From: Dastarcus helophoroides
Taxonomy: Eukaryota > Arthropoda > Insecta > Coleoptera > Bothrideridae
DNA: 64,000 nucleotides
NCBI GenBank assembly: GCA_028583605.1
Contig: CM053332.1
Span: forward strand, 12,388,442-12,452,441
Direction: 5' to 3'
The position numbers and the translations under genes were made by a program. The notes beneath the pieces were generated by a model. The model was not told where the DNA came from and searched no databases. It saw only the letters and a program-made list of their open reading frames with translations. Positions 1 through 12,700 of this stretch are shown piece after piece (positions within the stretch are counted from its first letter, which is position 1; each line of letters starts with the position of its first letter).

Positions 1-940
1 CAACCATTACTCGAGACACTCCCTAGAGACTTCCGCAGTCCCTATTTTCTTATGTTACCGCTACACCAATGTCATTAAAGTTCCAAACGAGATTTGTACA
101 TACAAACGATTTTTATTATTATATTACACAGGGTTTACAATATTATTCTACACTAATCACTAGCTTGAGTCCGTCGATGTCAGCTTTTGTAAAATAATTA
201 AACACAAAGTCCTTGTCCGTCTGACGATCACCATTCAAAATTAATTTAATTATGTTTGGACTGCTTTCAGTGGTTTATCACAGTGCTGCCGAATATTACG
301 CGAAAGTTTCAAACGGATAATATATTAAACCGGTTGTGAGGGCCGAAAAAAGGGTGAAACAAATGCTTAGAAGGGATTTATGTAAATAAAAATGGGGTAA
401 GGTTGCTCTCGATCGAACGTTACACAACCCCACACTAGATTCGTGCAGACTGAAGTTTTCAAACATGGCCGCTCCGGTTTTAGTCATGGGAAAATTTCTG
501 CGCAAACTCGGACTAGCTAACAGCTGACAACAGAGCGACTACTGAAAGTGGATACTTTTATTTCAATTTAAAATCGGAGATATCTAAAATTGTACGTAAC
601 CGATAATTATATTTGATTTTGATAAATGACAAATTTCATATTTTTAATGCAGTAGTATCCTGGTCCCTAACGAAAAATATTTTAATAACTTTAACTAAGT
701 CGGTAACAACATGAAACGTATCACTATAATTTTGAATTATGTTTTAGTTTATTTATTTATTTATACTTTCTTCACATGACATAAGAAAATAATTACTTCC
801 TATAACTAGCATATTACTAATTATAAAACAACAGTACATATGTAATTAAATCGTTCTATATTATCAGAAAATCTACTAATTCAGCAAACCATTGGTCATT
901 GGTCAATCAAACCCGGACTTGGATCTAATCTGTGAAACAT
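1..940. other. AT-rich flank, no gene assigned
   Basis: A minus-strand open frame at 296-505 (69 residues, starting MRRNFPMTKTG) contains the less AT-rich patch 420-520 but shows no recognisable domain. It may be the first exon of a gene leaving the window on the left. Nothing else is supported here. Confidence 0.3.
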
Positions 941-942
941 GT

Positions 943-1110
943 AAGGATGCAAACGATATTTCGATGTTTTGAAAACATCGATGTATCGTTTGTAAATATC
1001 TATGTTTTAACATCGATTGTAAAGCAAAAAAAATATCGATACATCGTTCAGTTTATAAACGATGTTTGAAAAATCGATGTGTCGCATCGCGGTAGAATTA
1101 ACGCCATCTG
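943..1110. repeat. Short inverted repeats around ATCGAT, possible hAT end
   Basis: Repeated inverted pieces such as CGATGTTTTGAAAACATCG and AACATCGATTG make a strongly self-complementary block beginning AAGGATGCAAACGATA. This resembles the ends of hAT elements but no target duplication was found. Confidence 0.35.
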
Positions 1111-1143
1111 TTGCACAGAATCAATATTGATGATACAAACGAC

Positions 1144-4100
1144 TAGGGATGTCGATTCGTCTTTAAAATTATCGATTTTTGGATCGATTCGAATCGTGAG
1201 CAAAAGTGCTCACGAAGCTGAAAGATCGATCTAATGAACGATTCAAAAATCCTACGAATCGGATCGATTCACCTTAGATGTAGATCACTGTAAATTTAAT
1301 GACATTTTTTTTAAATTTAGTGTATTTATGTCGCTATGTTATTTTCCACTTCCTTCTACTAGCAATAGCTACGTTAATAAGCCAACAGATGGCAGCATTA
1401 ACATTTCTTTTCATTCATTATGTCGTTGACTGAATAGAAAAAATAGCTGTGGTCCGGTGTTAAAGGTACAATTCCGTACATACGCAGTTAAAATTACCGT
1501 ATTTTCCCAAAAATTACCCTACGTTATTTTATTACTTGTTTCCCGTTTTAAAAACTTTTAGTTAGTGATTGAACTCGTTACATACGTACTGATAAATGCA
1601 CTACAAAATACAAAATTTGAAAAAAGTTTATTTACTGTTTTTGAAGTGAAAATTACAAGAGCGAAGTAAGGACATCAATTTGAAAAAAAAATTATAACTG
1701 AAGGTTGACGTTTTCTCCTCTAAATCCCGAGATTAAAGTCGAAATTTCGACTTATATGTCAAAATTCGACTTAAATGTCAAAATTTCGAAAAAAAAGTAG
1801 AAATTTGGAGGTTTAAAGTCGAAATTTCTTGAAAAAAGTTAAAATTTTTATTTTTAAATCGAAATTTAACGAAATGTTACAAATGCGTAGTAAAGAGCAT
1901 CGATAAAAAGAATTTATTTTTAGAAATTTCGACTTTTTTCTCACACTACGACTTTTTTCTCAAATTTCGAGTTTTTTCTCAATTTTCTGGAAATTTCAAC
2001 TTTTTCGAAATGGTACGAAGGTGTAGAAAGGATATCGATTTAAAAAAATGTTATTTTAAAAAATTTCGACTTTTTTTCTCAAATTTCGATTTTAAGCTCG
2101 AAATTTCGACTTTTTTTTCGAAATTTCGAATTTTTTTTCGAAATTTTGACTTTTTTCTCAATTTCGATTTTTTCTTGAAATTTCGACCTTTTTCTCGAAA
2201 ATTAGTTTTTTTTTCTCAAATTTCGACTTTTTTCTAGAAACTTTAACCTTAATATCAAATTTTCGAGATTTTTCTCGAAATTTCGCCTATAAACTGAAAA
2301 TTTCGACTTGCTTTCTCGAAATTTCGACTTTTTTTTCACAAATTTCGACTTTTTTCTCAACATTTCGACTTTTTTTTTCCTCTAAATTTTTAATTTTTTC
2401 TCGAAATCTCGACATTTTTCTTCAGTTTCGACTTTTTTTCCGAAATCTCGACTTTTTTCTCGAAATTTCGACTCTTTTTCTCGAAATTTCGACTTTTTTC
2501 ACAAATTTCGACTTTTTTTCTCGAAATTTCGAAATTTTTTGCAAATTTTGACTTTTTTCTCGAAATTTCGACTTTTTTTCTCGAAATTTCGACTTTTTTC
2601 TCGAAATTTCAACTTTCTTTTCTCAAAATTTTAATTTTTTTCTCGAAATCTCGACATTTTTCTTAAATTTCGACTTTTTTCTTGAAATTTATACTTTTTT
2701 TTCTCAAAATTTTCAATTTTTTCTCGAAATCTCGACATTTTTCTTAAATTTCGACTTTTTTCTCGGAATCTCGACTTTTTTCTTAAATTTCGACTTTTTT
2801 TTCGAAATCTCGACTTTTTCTCGAAATTTCGACTCTTTTTCTCGAAATTTCGGCTTTTTTCACAAATTTTGACTTTTTTTCTCGAAATTTCGACTTTTTT
2901 TTTGCAAATTTTGACTTTTTTCTCGAAATTTCGACTTTTTCCTCGAAATTTCGACTTTTTCCTCGAAATTTTGACTTTGATCTTCAAATCTCCACTTTTT
3001 TTCTTAAATTTCGACTTTTTTCTCGAAATATTTCAAAATTTTGACTTTAAACTCAAAATGTCGACGTTTTTCTCGAAATTTCGCCTTTAAACTGAAAATT
3101 TTGACTTGCTTTCTCAAAATTTCGACTTTTTTCACAAATTTTGACTTTTTTTCTCAAAATTTCGCCTTTTTTTGCAAATTTTGACTTTTCTTGCAAATTT
3201 TGACTTTTTTTTCTCAAAATTTCGACTTTTTTCCTCGAAATTCTAAATTTTTTCTCGAAATGTCGAGATTTTTCTTAAATTTCGACTTTTTTCTGGAAAT
3301 TTCGACTTTTTTCTCGAAATCTCGACTTTTTTCTTGAATTTTCGACTTTTTTCTAATATTTCGACTTTTTTCTCGAAATTTTGACCTTAATAAAATTTCG
3401 ACTTTAAACCCAAAATTTTGACTTTTTTACTCGAAATTTGGACCTTTCTTTTGGAAATTTCGGCTTTTTCCTCGAAATTTCGACTTTTTTCTCAAGTTTT
3501 GACTTTTTTCTCGAAATTTCGTTCTTTTTTTTCTCAATTTTTGACTTTTTTCTTAATTATCGATTTTTTTTCTCGAAATTTAGACCTTAATATCAAAATT
3601 TTGACTATTCTCGAAATTTCGACCTTTTTTTAGAAATCTTCAGTTTTTCCTCAAATTTAGACCTTTTTCTCGAAATTTCCATCTTATAAGGTCGAAATTT
3701 CGACTTTCTTTTCAAATTTTCATTTTTTTTTCCCGAAACTTCAATCTTAATCAAGGAATTTTGATTTAAAACTCGAAATTTCGGCTAGGTAGATATTTTG
3801 AGAAAAAAGTCGAATTTTCGAACAAAAAGTCGAAATTTTGAGTGTAAATTCGAAATTTCGAGTTTAAAGCCCAAATTTCGAGTTTAAATCCGAAATTTGG
3901 AGAATAAAGTTGAAATTTCAAGAAAAAAGTCAACATTTTGAGTTTTATTTCGAAATTCCGTGATTATGATCGAAATTTCGAGAAAAAAGTCGGAATTTGA
4001 GAAAAAAGTCGAAATTTCGAGAAAAAAAGTTGAAATTTCAAAAAAAAAAGAGAAATTGTCAAAATTTCGAGAAAAAAAATCGAAGTTTGAGAAAAAAACG

Positions 4101-4500
4101 AAATTTTGAGAAACAGGTCGAAATTTCGAAAAAAAAATCGAAATTGGAGAAAAAAGTCAAAATTTTGAAAACAAAGACGAAATTTTGACAAAGAAAAGTC
4201 GAAATTTGAGAAAAGAGTCAAAATTTCGAGAACAAGTTCCAAATTTCGAGCTGAAAACCGAAATTTGAACAAAAAAAGTCGAAATTTTTAAAAATAACAT
4301 TTTTTTAATCGATATTCTTTCTACGTCTTTGTAACATTTCGAAAAAGTTGAAATTTGCAAAAAAAACGGCGAAATTTTCAGAAAAAAGTCGAAATTTGAG
4401 AAAAAAGTCGAAATGTCTAAAAGAACATTTTTTTAATCGATGTTCTTTTTATGCCTTTGTAACACTTCGTTAAATTTCGATTTAAACATTGAAATTTTAA
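1144..4500. mobile_element. Left part of a satellite-carrying hAT element, right end missing
   Basis: It begins TAGGGATGTCGATTCG and shares, in order, the left end, a segment with GCCAACAGATGGCAGCATTA (1384-1403) and the junction GGACATCAATT with the complete element at 19281. The T-rich array occupies about 1730-3790 and flips to the A-rich complement at 3790-4440. No matching right terminus was found before 6800, so it is truncated or interrupted. Confidence 0.7.
1730..4480. repeat. Degenerate minisatellite, unit about 20 bp, with orientation switch
   Basis: The approximate unit is TTTTTTCTCGAAATTTCGAC, varying from 17 to 24 bp. The core TCGAAATTTCGA is its own reverse complement. From about 3790 the same unit runs in the opposite orientation (GAGAAAAAAGTCGAAATTTC). 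Predicted peptides rich in Lys-Ser or Phe are translation artefacts. Confidence 0.9.
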
Positions 4501-5099
4501 CTTTTTTCTAGAATTTTCTTCAAACGACGTCTTTATTTTTTTCTTCTTCTGTTTACGAAATTGTGACTTCATTGATGAGACGTGATTGATGACTTTTTTT
4601 TTTAATTTCAAGAAGTTTTCTTTTGAATATTTGTCAGTTTTATATCTACTAATTTCTATTTTACATAAATTTTAAATTATTTCAGCAAAATCGCGAGTTT
4701 AAGCTGGAAATTTTGTCCGTAAGGAGTTGCTGCACTTTTTCGAAAATCATAATTTTAATTTGTCCTTTCGAAAAAATGTTTATACACTTTGGGATTTTAT
4801 TTAATTTTTAGCTTAAACTTTAAACAAATCATCAAATCTTCTGAATTAAAAAAAAATTAAAATTTGAAGAAGCGATGTGTAAAAATTTTTAATTATTGAA
4901 TAGCTCAAATTATATTTTGATTTAGCTGCTTATGCCGCCTCCTTGAGGTGCCGCCTGATGCGGTTGCCTCTTTGCATCATAGCACGGCACCTCCCTGGCA
5001 AAAATGCTGCAGCCTTCTTTTTCTCGAAATTTAGCGTTAAAGGCTTTTTAAAGTAACCTTATATTTCTTCCGCTCACTTTCTCAGAATTACATATTTAA

Positions 5100-6410
5100 A
5101 GTTTAAACCTGAAAATTCTTGGAAATTTCGACATTTTTTAAAATTTTCAGTTGCCAATTTTAAATTTAAAACATATCAGATTTTTCAAGAAATTTTCAGA
5201 AGAATTTTTCAATAATAGTGTTTCTTCAATTTTATGTTCTTGTCTTGTTCTTGCTGCCATGGGCGTAGACAGGATTATGTCAAATTTTTTACAATTTTTT
5301 CAAGAAACAAAAATTAAAGGAATATCTAATTTTTCAAATAAAAATTTAGTCTACTACATAAAAGCCGAAACCTCGAGAAAAAATCGAAATTTTAAAAAAT
5401 CTTAGTTTTTAAAAAAGATCAAAACTTTGAGAATTTGTCAAAAGTTGAACGAAGGTGAAAATTAAAAAAAAACAGTTTTTCAACATCATTAAATTTACAG
5501 ACGAAATCAAAATTTTGAAAAAAATAACAATTTCGAGAAAAGATCAAAATTATGTGTGAACATTTTCAAAAAATTCGGAATTTAGAAAATAAATTAAAAT
5601 CTTAAAGAAAGGTCAAACTGAAAAAGTCTTACGATTAATAAAATAAATAAACATTTGAAAAGAGTGGAAGCTAGAAAAAAGAACGTTTGAATTTCAAAGT
5701 TTTCAAAATATAAATACGAAAAGCTTTAAAGAAGTCGAAAAATGATTACGAATTTTTAAGAAAAATCGAAGGCTGACTTTTCAAAAAGTAATCATTGTTA
5801 GAAAGGAAGAATTTTGCGAAAGAGTGAAAATTTTTCAATTTTCACTTTTTGTTGAATAAAAAAAGACAAACACTCGAGAGACTCGATATTTGCAAAAAGT
5901 TAAAACTTTAAAAAAATTGAAATGTTTTGAAGAAATCGAATTTAAAACTAGTTAGATTTGCAAAAAAATTAAAATTTCGAGTCTGAAGTTTCAGAAATAG
6001 TCAATATTTACAAAAACAAGGTCAAACATTCTAACCTCGAGATCAATCCAAAATATTCAAAAAAATTTGAAATTTTCAAAAAATAAAATCTTTAACAAGG
6101 ACAAAAAATCGAAACCAACCAAATAAGACATTTTGAAGAGTGTGGAAAGTTCACGAAATCAAAATTTTGAAAAAAGTCAAAATTTTCAGAATCAAGATAA
6201 AATTTCGAAATTTTGGAAGTCGAACGAGAAAAGATCGATTTGTTTCAAAATTTTGATTTCTTGAATTTTCCAAATTCCTCAAAATTATTGTCGAATTTTT
6301 CGAAATAAGTCAAAATTTTCAATAAAAATTGAATTTTTCTGAAAACTCGAAATTTTCAAAAAAGTATATAACCAAAGGATTCTTTCTCTGTAGGCGAAAG
6401 CGCGGGTATC
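5100..6410. repeat. A-rich diverged satellite, related to the 50.5-54 kb block
   Basis: Stretches such as CTACATAAAAGCCGAAACC (5351-5369) and GTTTTCAAAATATAAA (5699-5714) recur with few changes near 51230 and 51535. A hAT-like terminus CATGGGCGTAGAC occurs at 5258. The unit is longer and more diverged than in the 1.7-4.5 kb array. Confidence 0.65.
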
Positions 6411-6639
6411 AGCTAATTTTTTTTATAAAGTTCGAGGTTTTTTTGAAGTTTGAACTCAAAATGAACCCAGAATTCAGAGTTTCAGCTTGAAATGTTTTAA
6501 CTCGAAAGATCTAGAAATATTCTCTTCAAATTTTAAACGTTTCCATAGTAGTTATATGCTGTAATACTTAAAAAAAAGAGAAAATATTTTCTAAATTATG
6601 TTAGAAAATCAATTTTTAAATCAAATAAAAACTTTTAAA

Positions 6640-6778
6640 AAATTAAAATCTCAGTCACCCGGAACTGAACCGAAAACCGGAAAAAATCGCTATTTTTGTC
6701 GAAACGAAACCGATATGATTTTTTTCCCGGAACGAAAACCGAAAATCAGAACGAAAAAGATAGTGGTTCGATGCCCTA
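6640..6778. mobile_element. Right terminus of another hAT element
   Basis: The complement reads TAGGGCATCGAACCAC and then repeats of CGGTTTTCGTTCCGG type, a common architecture of hAT ends. It would end at 6778 with GTTTTAAC as the following 8 bases. The partner left end was not found. Confidence 0.45.
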
Positions 6779-8089
6779 GTTTTAACCACATTTGACAGAT
6801 TTAAGCGTTTTGATGTACCGAAATAGAAATATTGGCCTGGGAAGAAAAAAATTTAAAACACAGGAGGTGAAAAGAGGGTATGCGCAGAGCAAGTTACCCA
6901 AAACCTAACTCTTTAACCATTGCGCAGGCAGGTTAGACCTAAATCTAGATTTCCACCAAATAATAAAATTTTTACTTTCATGCAGGAAGTACACAGTTAT
7001 AAAGTTTATTGCCATATTATTACCTCTGGTATATTTAAGCAGAGAGGGAAAAATAAATAAATAAAATATTTTAAAATAGTTTATTATATTGACAGTAGAA
7101 GAATACAATAAACCACAGTTTGAGTTAACGAGTTATGTTATGCCTATATTAACAAATAAAAATGGATACATGTATTATTTTTGGTATTAAAAGCTAAAAT
7201 TGGAAAACAAAACATTTATAATTCTGATGTATACTTTCTCTGATACAACAGAATTCACTTTATTAACCTGTTCAGTATTCAGTTCAACTGTTTTGAAAAT
7301 ACATTAGTTAAATCACTGAAAATTTCTGACAAACACAACAAAAAGAAATTTAGAATTTTTCAAACGACATTCTACTATTTTAGAAAAAGTAGAAATACGA
7401 TAGACTTATACCAGTATGCTGAGATTTTGACGCAAACTCGTCCCATGCGCGCAGGTAAGCGTTAACTGCGAAGCAAATATGCGATGCAGAACATGCTAAA
7501 ATTTTGGCAAATATCTCCGTTATTTATCAACCGATTTTAAAAAACTTTTTTTAACTTTATTTAGTATAAAAAGATCTATTAATAAAGGTATCGCAAGGGA
7601 TACCTATTTGAATTTTTAACGCTGGGGTCGCTAGCTCCTAGCGGTGAAAGAGTGGGGGATTCAAAAATACAATTTAGAAATTAAAATCGACCTGTTCGAG
7701 CATTTTTTTGAAATATGTTTGTTCGCGGTTTTATAGAATTTATTCGTTACTTCGGGAAGCACGGTATAATGTAAACATGAGCTTTCGCATCCTGTACTTC
7801 GTCACCAGATGCGCTTCGACATACTGGTATAAGTCTATCGTAAGTAAAAACTTGGAGTTAAGAGTTTGACTTTTACTTTTTTTGTTGAAATGTCGAGACA
7901 AAAGAAGGAACTTTGAGAGTCAAGTCAAAATTCTGAGAAAAATTACATCCAAAACTTCAACAAAAAACTTGGTATTTTGAAAAAAAAAGATTGGAGCTAC
8001 TTTACAAAATATTGAGTATTTGAAAGCTTTATTCAATTGATTGATATTATATTCGAGATTCTAAGAAATTGCAATATTTGCACTAACAT
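6779..8089. other. Intergenic, no feature recognised
   Basis: Mixed AT-rich sequence without coding potential, apart from one near-duplicate phrase (TAGACTTATACCAGTATG at 7402 against its inverse near 7830), which suggests an old inverted-repeat element of about 450 bp. Confidence 0.3.
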
Positions 8090-8930
8090 TTTTTTTGGTG
8101 GAACCTTTGGTCCTTGATTATCTTCAAAAATTGAAAAACAAATCTTGTCCCCTGAAACCAGGAAAGATTAAAAAACACAACAGAGGTTGCTCTAATGCGT
8201 TTCGAGAGCCAAGTTATCATCTTCAGAGAGATCCATTTTGCCTAAAAGCTCGAAACTTTGAAAGAAAAATAGATATGTTGTTTGAGGTTGAAATTCCGAC
8301 TTTTTTCCCAAAATCTAAAAATGTCAATATTTCGTGTTTTAACTTTAGTATTATGAAAATAAGAACAGTATTTCAACTTGTTATAAAAGCAATTTGCAAA
8401 GTGCACTTTTTTTTATAGATAAATGAACTATTTAGCATGTATCCTGGTGGCACGTGCAGGCCAGAGATCGGTTGGCAAAGGTCACCTTATTTGCCAGTCC
8501 AACACTAGACATTGCTGCCATTGCCACAATATTCTGTCTATTTCGACTTTTATACCTTGATACTAATCAACTTTTTTTTTATTAATATATCAATGTCTCA
8601 TTTTTACTTCTTTACATATTTCTGTTGCCAGTTTTTAACTTTTTCATTCAAAATCTAAATATGTAGAAAATTAATTACATAATTAATATCATAAATATTG
8701 CAGGAAACTGTAAAGGTATGGATTTGAAAGTAATTTACTAGGGGTATTGCAGTCAGAGAAATTAGATTCGAGGCGTCTGCCGAATGTTTACAAGTAATTA
8801 GAGCTTTTAAGAAGCTGAGTAATTGTGTTACCTTCAACAATTAAAAAACAAATCTTGTCCTCAGGGGACAAGGTTTGTACTTCAATTTTTGAAGATAACC
8901 AAGGATCAGTCCGTTCCATCAAAAGTAATT
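8090..8930. mobile_element. Foldback MITE, long version
   Basis: The left arm (from about 8094: GGTGGAACCTTTGGTCCTTG, then AAATCTTGTCCCCTGAAACC) and the right arm (8840-8926) are inverted copies around about 600 bp of internal sequence. The same arms, closer together, make copies at 39000, 48793 and 50150. Confidence 0.6.
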
Positions 8931-9571
8931 GAGTGTTCCGGATTTCGAGATATTGAATATTTCTAGTACATGTGCAGTATCAATAGAAGGCAGCAATTTC
9001 TCTTTAAGTTAGTTAGTTTGTCAGAAGTTTTTAATTAATTAAATAATATATTTTCGGATAAGTTAATAATAATAATAATAATATTAACAAAATTCTAATG
9101 TACATGATAGACATAGGGTGGGTTAACTATACAATTATTGTGTTTTGCCAATTTGGTTATGGAACACTAAAATTAATTATTTATAATAAAACATTAAATA
9201 TCTATTTAAAATAGTAAAGCATAAAAGGATAAACAGTCAAACATCTACATACTCTAAAAGTAAAAGTGAGGCATAACATAATGGTATTTTTTTTATATGC
9301 TAAGCATTTTATATAAATAGCTTTAAAAGGAGGTCTTACAATTAAAATTGCACAATATATTAAGAATATTATTTATAAAAATATAAAACATTGGGACAAT
9401 ACAAATGATATGGTATCAATGTAACATCAATTCCGAATCTTATAGGTTCATTAATACACCACTTGAACATTTAGAGCACTATTTACCATTACTGACTAGA
9501 AGAAGTAAAACAAATCGTTAAGATAAAAATTCATTTTCAAACAAAAACATAGATCTTGTACTAATTGTATT
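8931..9571. other. 3' flank of UBE3B
   Basis: AT-rich sequence with a short (TAA/AAT)n run at 9067-9084. No gene or complete element seen. Confidence 0.4.
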
Positions 9572-9577
9572 TTTATT
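9572..9577 (-). terminator. UBE3B: Polyadenylation signal of UBE3B
   Basis: AATAAA on the minus strand, about 48 bases after the stop codon, within TATAATAAAAATAC. Position and match are typical; no other close candidate was needed. Confidence 0.6.
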
Positions 9578-9624
9578 ATATATGACTTTGGCTGATCAAG
9601 TAGTCTAGCACTCAAACGCTTCTT

Positions 9625-9797
9625 TCATGACAATTCAAACCCTGTGTTACATGTAACAGCGTATCTTAATTTTTCCCTCAGGGTACTCTTCTTTTGATAA
9701 TTCGGTAATTTCAGCAGATTGAAACAAGTTGATGATGTTGGAAGACGATTCTGTGGGTCTTTTTTTCTAATCTTGAAAAACCCTCGAAAGACGCTGC
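9625..9797 (-). CDS. UBE3B: UBE3B last exon: HECT C-lobe with catalytic cysteine
   Basis: The acceptor TTTTGCAG lies just above 9797. The exon encodes [15 protein letters not shown], the active-site loop [16 protein letters not shown] with the catalytic Cys codon at 9724-9726, and the C-terminal tail NTGFELS before TGA at 9625-9627. That ending is the same as in human UBE3B. The exon lies 5.3 kb from exon 13 because of inserted repeats. Confidence 0.95.
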
Positions 9798-12700
9798 CTG
9801 CAAAAGTCGTTGTGTTACAAATTGGATACATGTGGTTTCATTGCGCCAAATTTGTTTTGTTGTGTATATGTTATAGCTAAAATGGATACTTGGTTAGATC
9901 AGTTTGTTTTCAAAATAACTAACGAAGCTGCCATTTTAAAGGAATGAGCTGTTTTCAGCAAAATAGCAGATAATCAGTTGATAGTTTAGAAACTAGTTGG
10001 TCAATATGCAAAACAGTGGCGGCTCGTGACTAAAATTAATGGGGGTGCTGCTCCATAAAATTTTGAGCCTTTATTTTAAAATCATTCTAAAGAAAATAAA
10101 TATGTCTAGAAGGAAAATTTTTTTTGAAAACTTGATAAGATCCTAAAATAACAAAATCAATATTTTTTACATAATAAATGGTTACAGTTCAAACTTTCAT
10201 TTAAAAGTAAAATCTATTCTTCTTGTTTTATTTATTGATTTAAACTAAAGAAATCTTTTTTAATTAAAAGCACTGCAAGGGCATTTAGTCTTTCTGATTT
10301 CATAGTGCTTCTTAGAAAAGTTTTGATTTCTTTTTAGTGTTGAAAAGCAGCGTTCTGCCTCTTAAGCAGTCATAGGAATTGTCAAAAGGATTTTAATTAA
10401 TTTTGTAATTTCACTAAAAACATCATCTAGACTATTTTCCAAGATAAACTTCAGCAGATCAATTAATTTACAATAATCATTAATATTAGACCTAGAATAA
10501 AATACTTTTAGTTTGGTTGAAAGTTTTTCTTTGTCAATCATGGGATATGCATCAGTGGTCAGTACTATCCCTTCTGTGGGATGTTTATTCTTAAAAGCAG
10601 AGAAAGGCGTCTTGTCGAACAATTTAGCATCCACTAAATGATTAGTGGAAGAATATCTGTCCAATATATCAACAATTATACAGCCACACACTTCTTTAGC
10701 TTCTGCCATGAGTGTTTTTAAAGGATTCTAACAGTACTTTGAATTTCTTAATTCTAAAATAGCAGTTTTTATCAAAGCAAAATAAACTGGGCATCGCAAC
10801 TCCAAGAAAATTCAATGTTACAAAAAATACAGTCGAAAGCTCATGATTAAAATCGAAATTTAGAAAAATCTCCAAATTTATTTTAAACATTTTTATTGAA
10901 ATTTAAAGATAAAATCGACATTTCATATTCAAGTATTCGACAAAAGGTTGAAATTCGAGTATAAAGAAAAAATTTAAAAATAAATTTTTTTAAACAAAAT
11001 TTATTTTATCTTTAATTTAGAAGATTATTGCATGACTTAAGGTAGGAAATTATCATTTCATTATTTATTGTTATCTATTAATACGAGTTTTAAAAAAAAT
11101 GAATTATTTTTTATAAAATAATTCACTTTTGCAAAAACAAATTGTTCTCAAAGGTTGTTATTTTTTCTGAAATAATTACATAAAACTTTTTTCTTAAGTA
11201 GGGGAGACTGGGGTATTCTGGTCACGGGAAATTGCGGACCAGCTTCATATTTTTTTCTCTAATAATGGTTGATAGCTTCAAAAAACTCATTTTTCGATTG
11301 GAAAATCAAGAAAATTCGCCCCCAAAAACTCCTAGGACAACATTTAGAGTACAAATTTTACTACATTGTCCCAAAACACTTAAAGTGGGGAATTTTCTTG
11401 ATTTTCCGACCGGATTATTAACAGGACTTGTTTTTTATATAGTTACGGCTAAAATGAATACTTGGTTAGTTTGAATTAGCTGCTAATTTAAAGAAATCAG
11501 CTATTTCTAACAAAATAGCGGATGCTAAATTGGGAGTTTAGAAACTACCTGGTTAGTATGCAATCTAATTATTTGCTTTGGTTCATTTATACATTTTATG
11601 TGATTGTGTTCACATTAACCAACTATTTTATTAACTTTGTATACTAACAGTTCGTACTATTAGCTAATACGATTACTGCAATCGTTTTAGTTTCCCGAAA
11701 TAGCAAGTTTACTGGTTAGTTCATAAACTAACTAAACGGATAAGCAATAACTGGAAACTAGAATCTCAAATAGCAGGAGTTAGGTTAGGTGTAAGCTAGT
11801 TAAGAATTATTGCGTTTATATTCAAAAACTGCTCTCAATTGAAACTGTAAAAAATATGGAAAGTACACTTCGAGCAACATTTGAATATACTTCAGCAACA
11901 AGAAGTAATCAGGATTATTAGATGCCAATGTAGCAAAAAGTGTTTAACAAGAAATGTAAATACGTCAGCAGGGCTATCAGCTGTCCTAATTTGGGTGAAA
12001 TATTTCCGATTTTTAATTATTTGCCCTGTGTTCTATCTAACTTGCAAATATTTCTGATTTTTGAAAGTTCAAGCTTCATGGCTGTCGGAACTAAATTTAC
12101 AATTTTTAAAAGTTTCCGATTTCTTGAAAGATGATAATCGTGCGGTATTTTTTTTAGCGGATAAGAGTTATTTATTGGTGTACCCCTTGCTTTATTTTGG
12201 AAACTCGACAATTCTATTCGATATTAAAATACAACAAACAGTAACTGCCTCCAAAGCAAAGAATATAATTACTTATTTGTTGTTTTAATGATAAGTTAGA
12301 ATATTTACAAAAAGGATTTGTCTTACATTTATAATGAAATGAAATTAACTCGTGAATCCGCCTATTTAAAATACCAAAGTACTCATATTAACAGAGAGTG
12401 AAATAAATTTTGAAAATTTTCAGTTAGTATTAAAACTAGCCGCTATTATATTAAACTTACTCTAAATCCCCATTTTATCCATAACAAGTAGATAGTTTGC
12501 ATCAGTGGCGGCTCGCATATAGGCACTGCGGAACTGCAGCAACCCCAACTTCCATCTATCAATAACCTTTAATATGAGGTCTTCTTTCTTTTGCTCTTTC
12601 TTTATATGTATTTGTACTTTATAGATATATAACCCTTAAGGTTAATATCAGTAGCAATGCCCCAATTCATGAAAAAAGATGCAAACATAATATTTGTAGC

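Noticed and set aside
296..505. Minus-strand frame beginning MRRNFPMTKTG
   Set aside because: No recognised domain and no splice partner in the window; could be a first exon of a gene to the left, but this cannot be supported.
2010..4360. Several open frames of 60-118 codons rich in Phe/Ser or Lys/Arg
   Set aside because: They are translations of the 20-bp minisatellite in various frames; the same peptides arise wherever the arrays occur.
1730..4480. CRISPR-like array
   Set aside because: Repeat and spacer cannot be separated, units vary in length and all positions diverge; the host is an insect.
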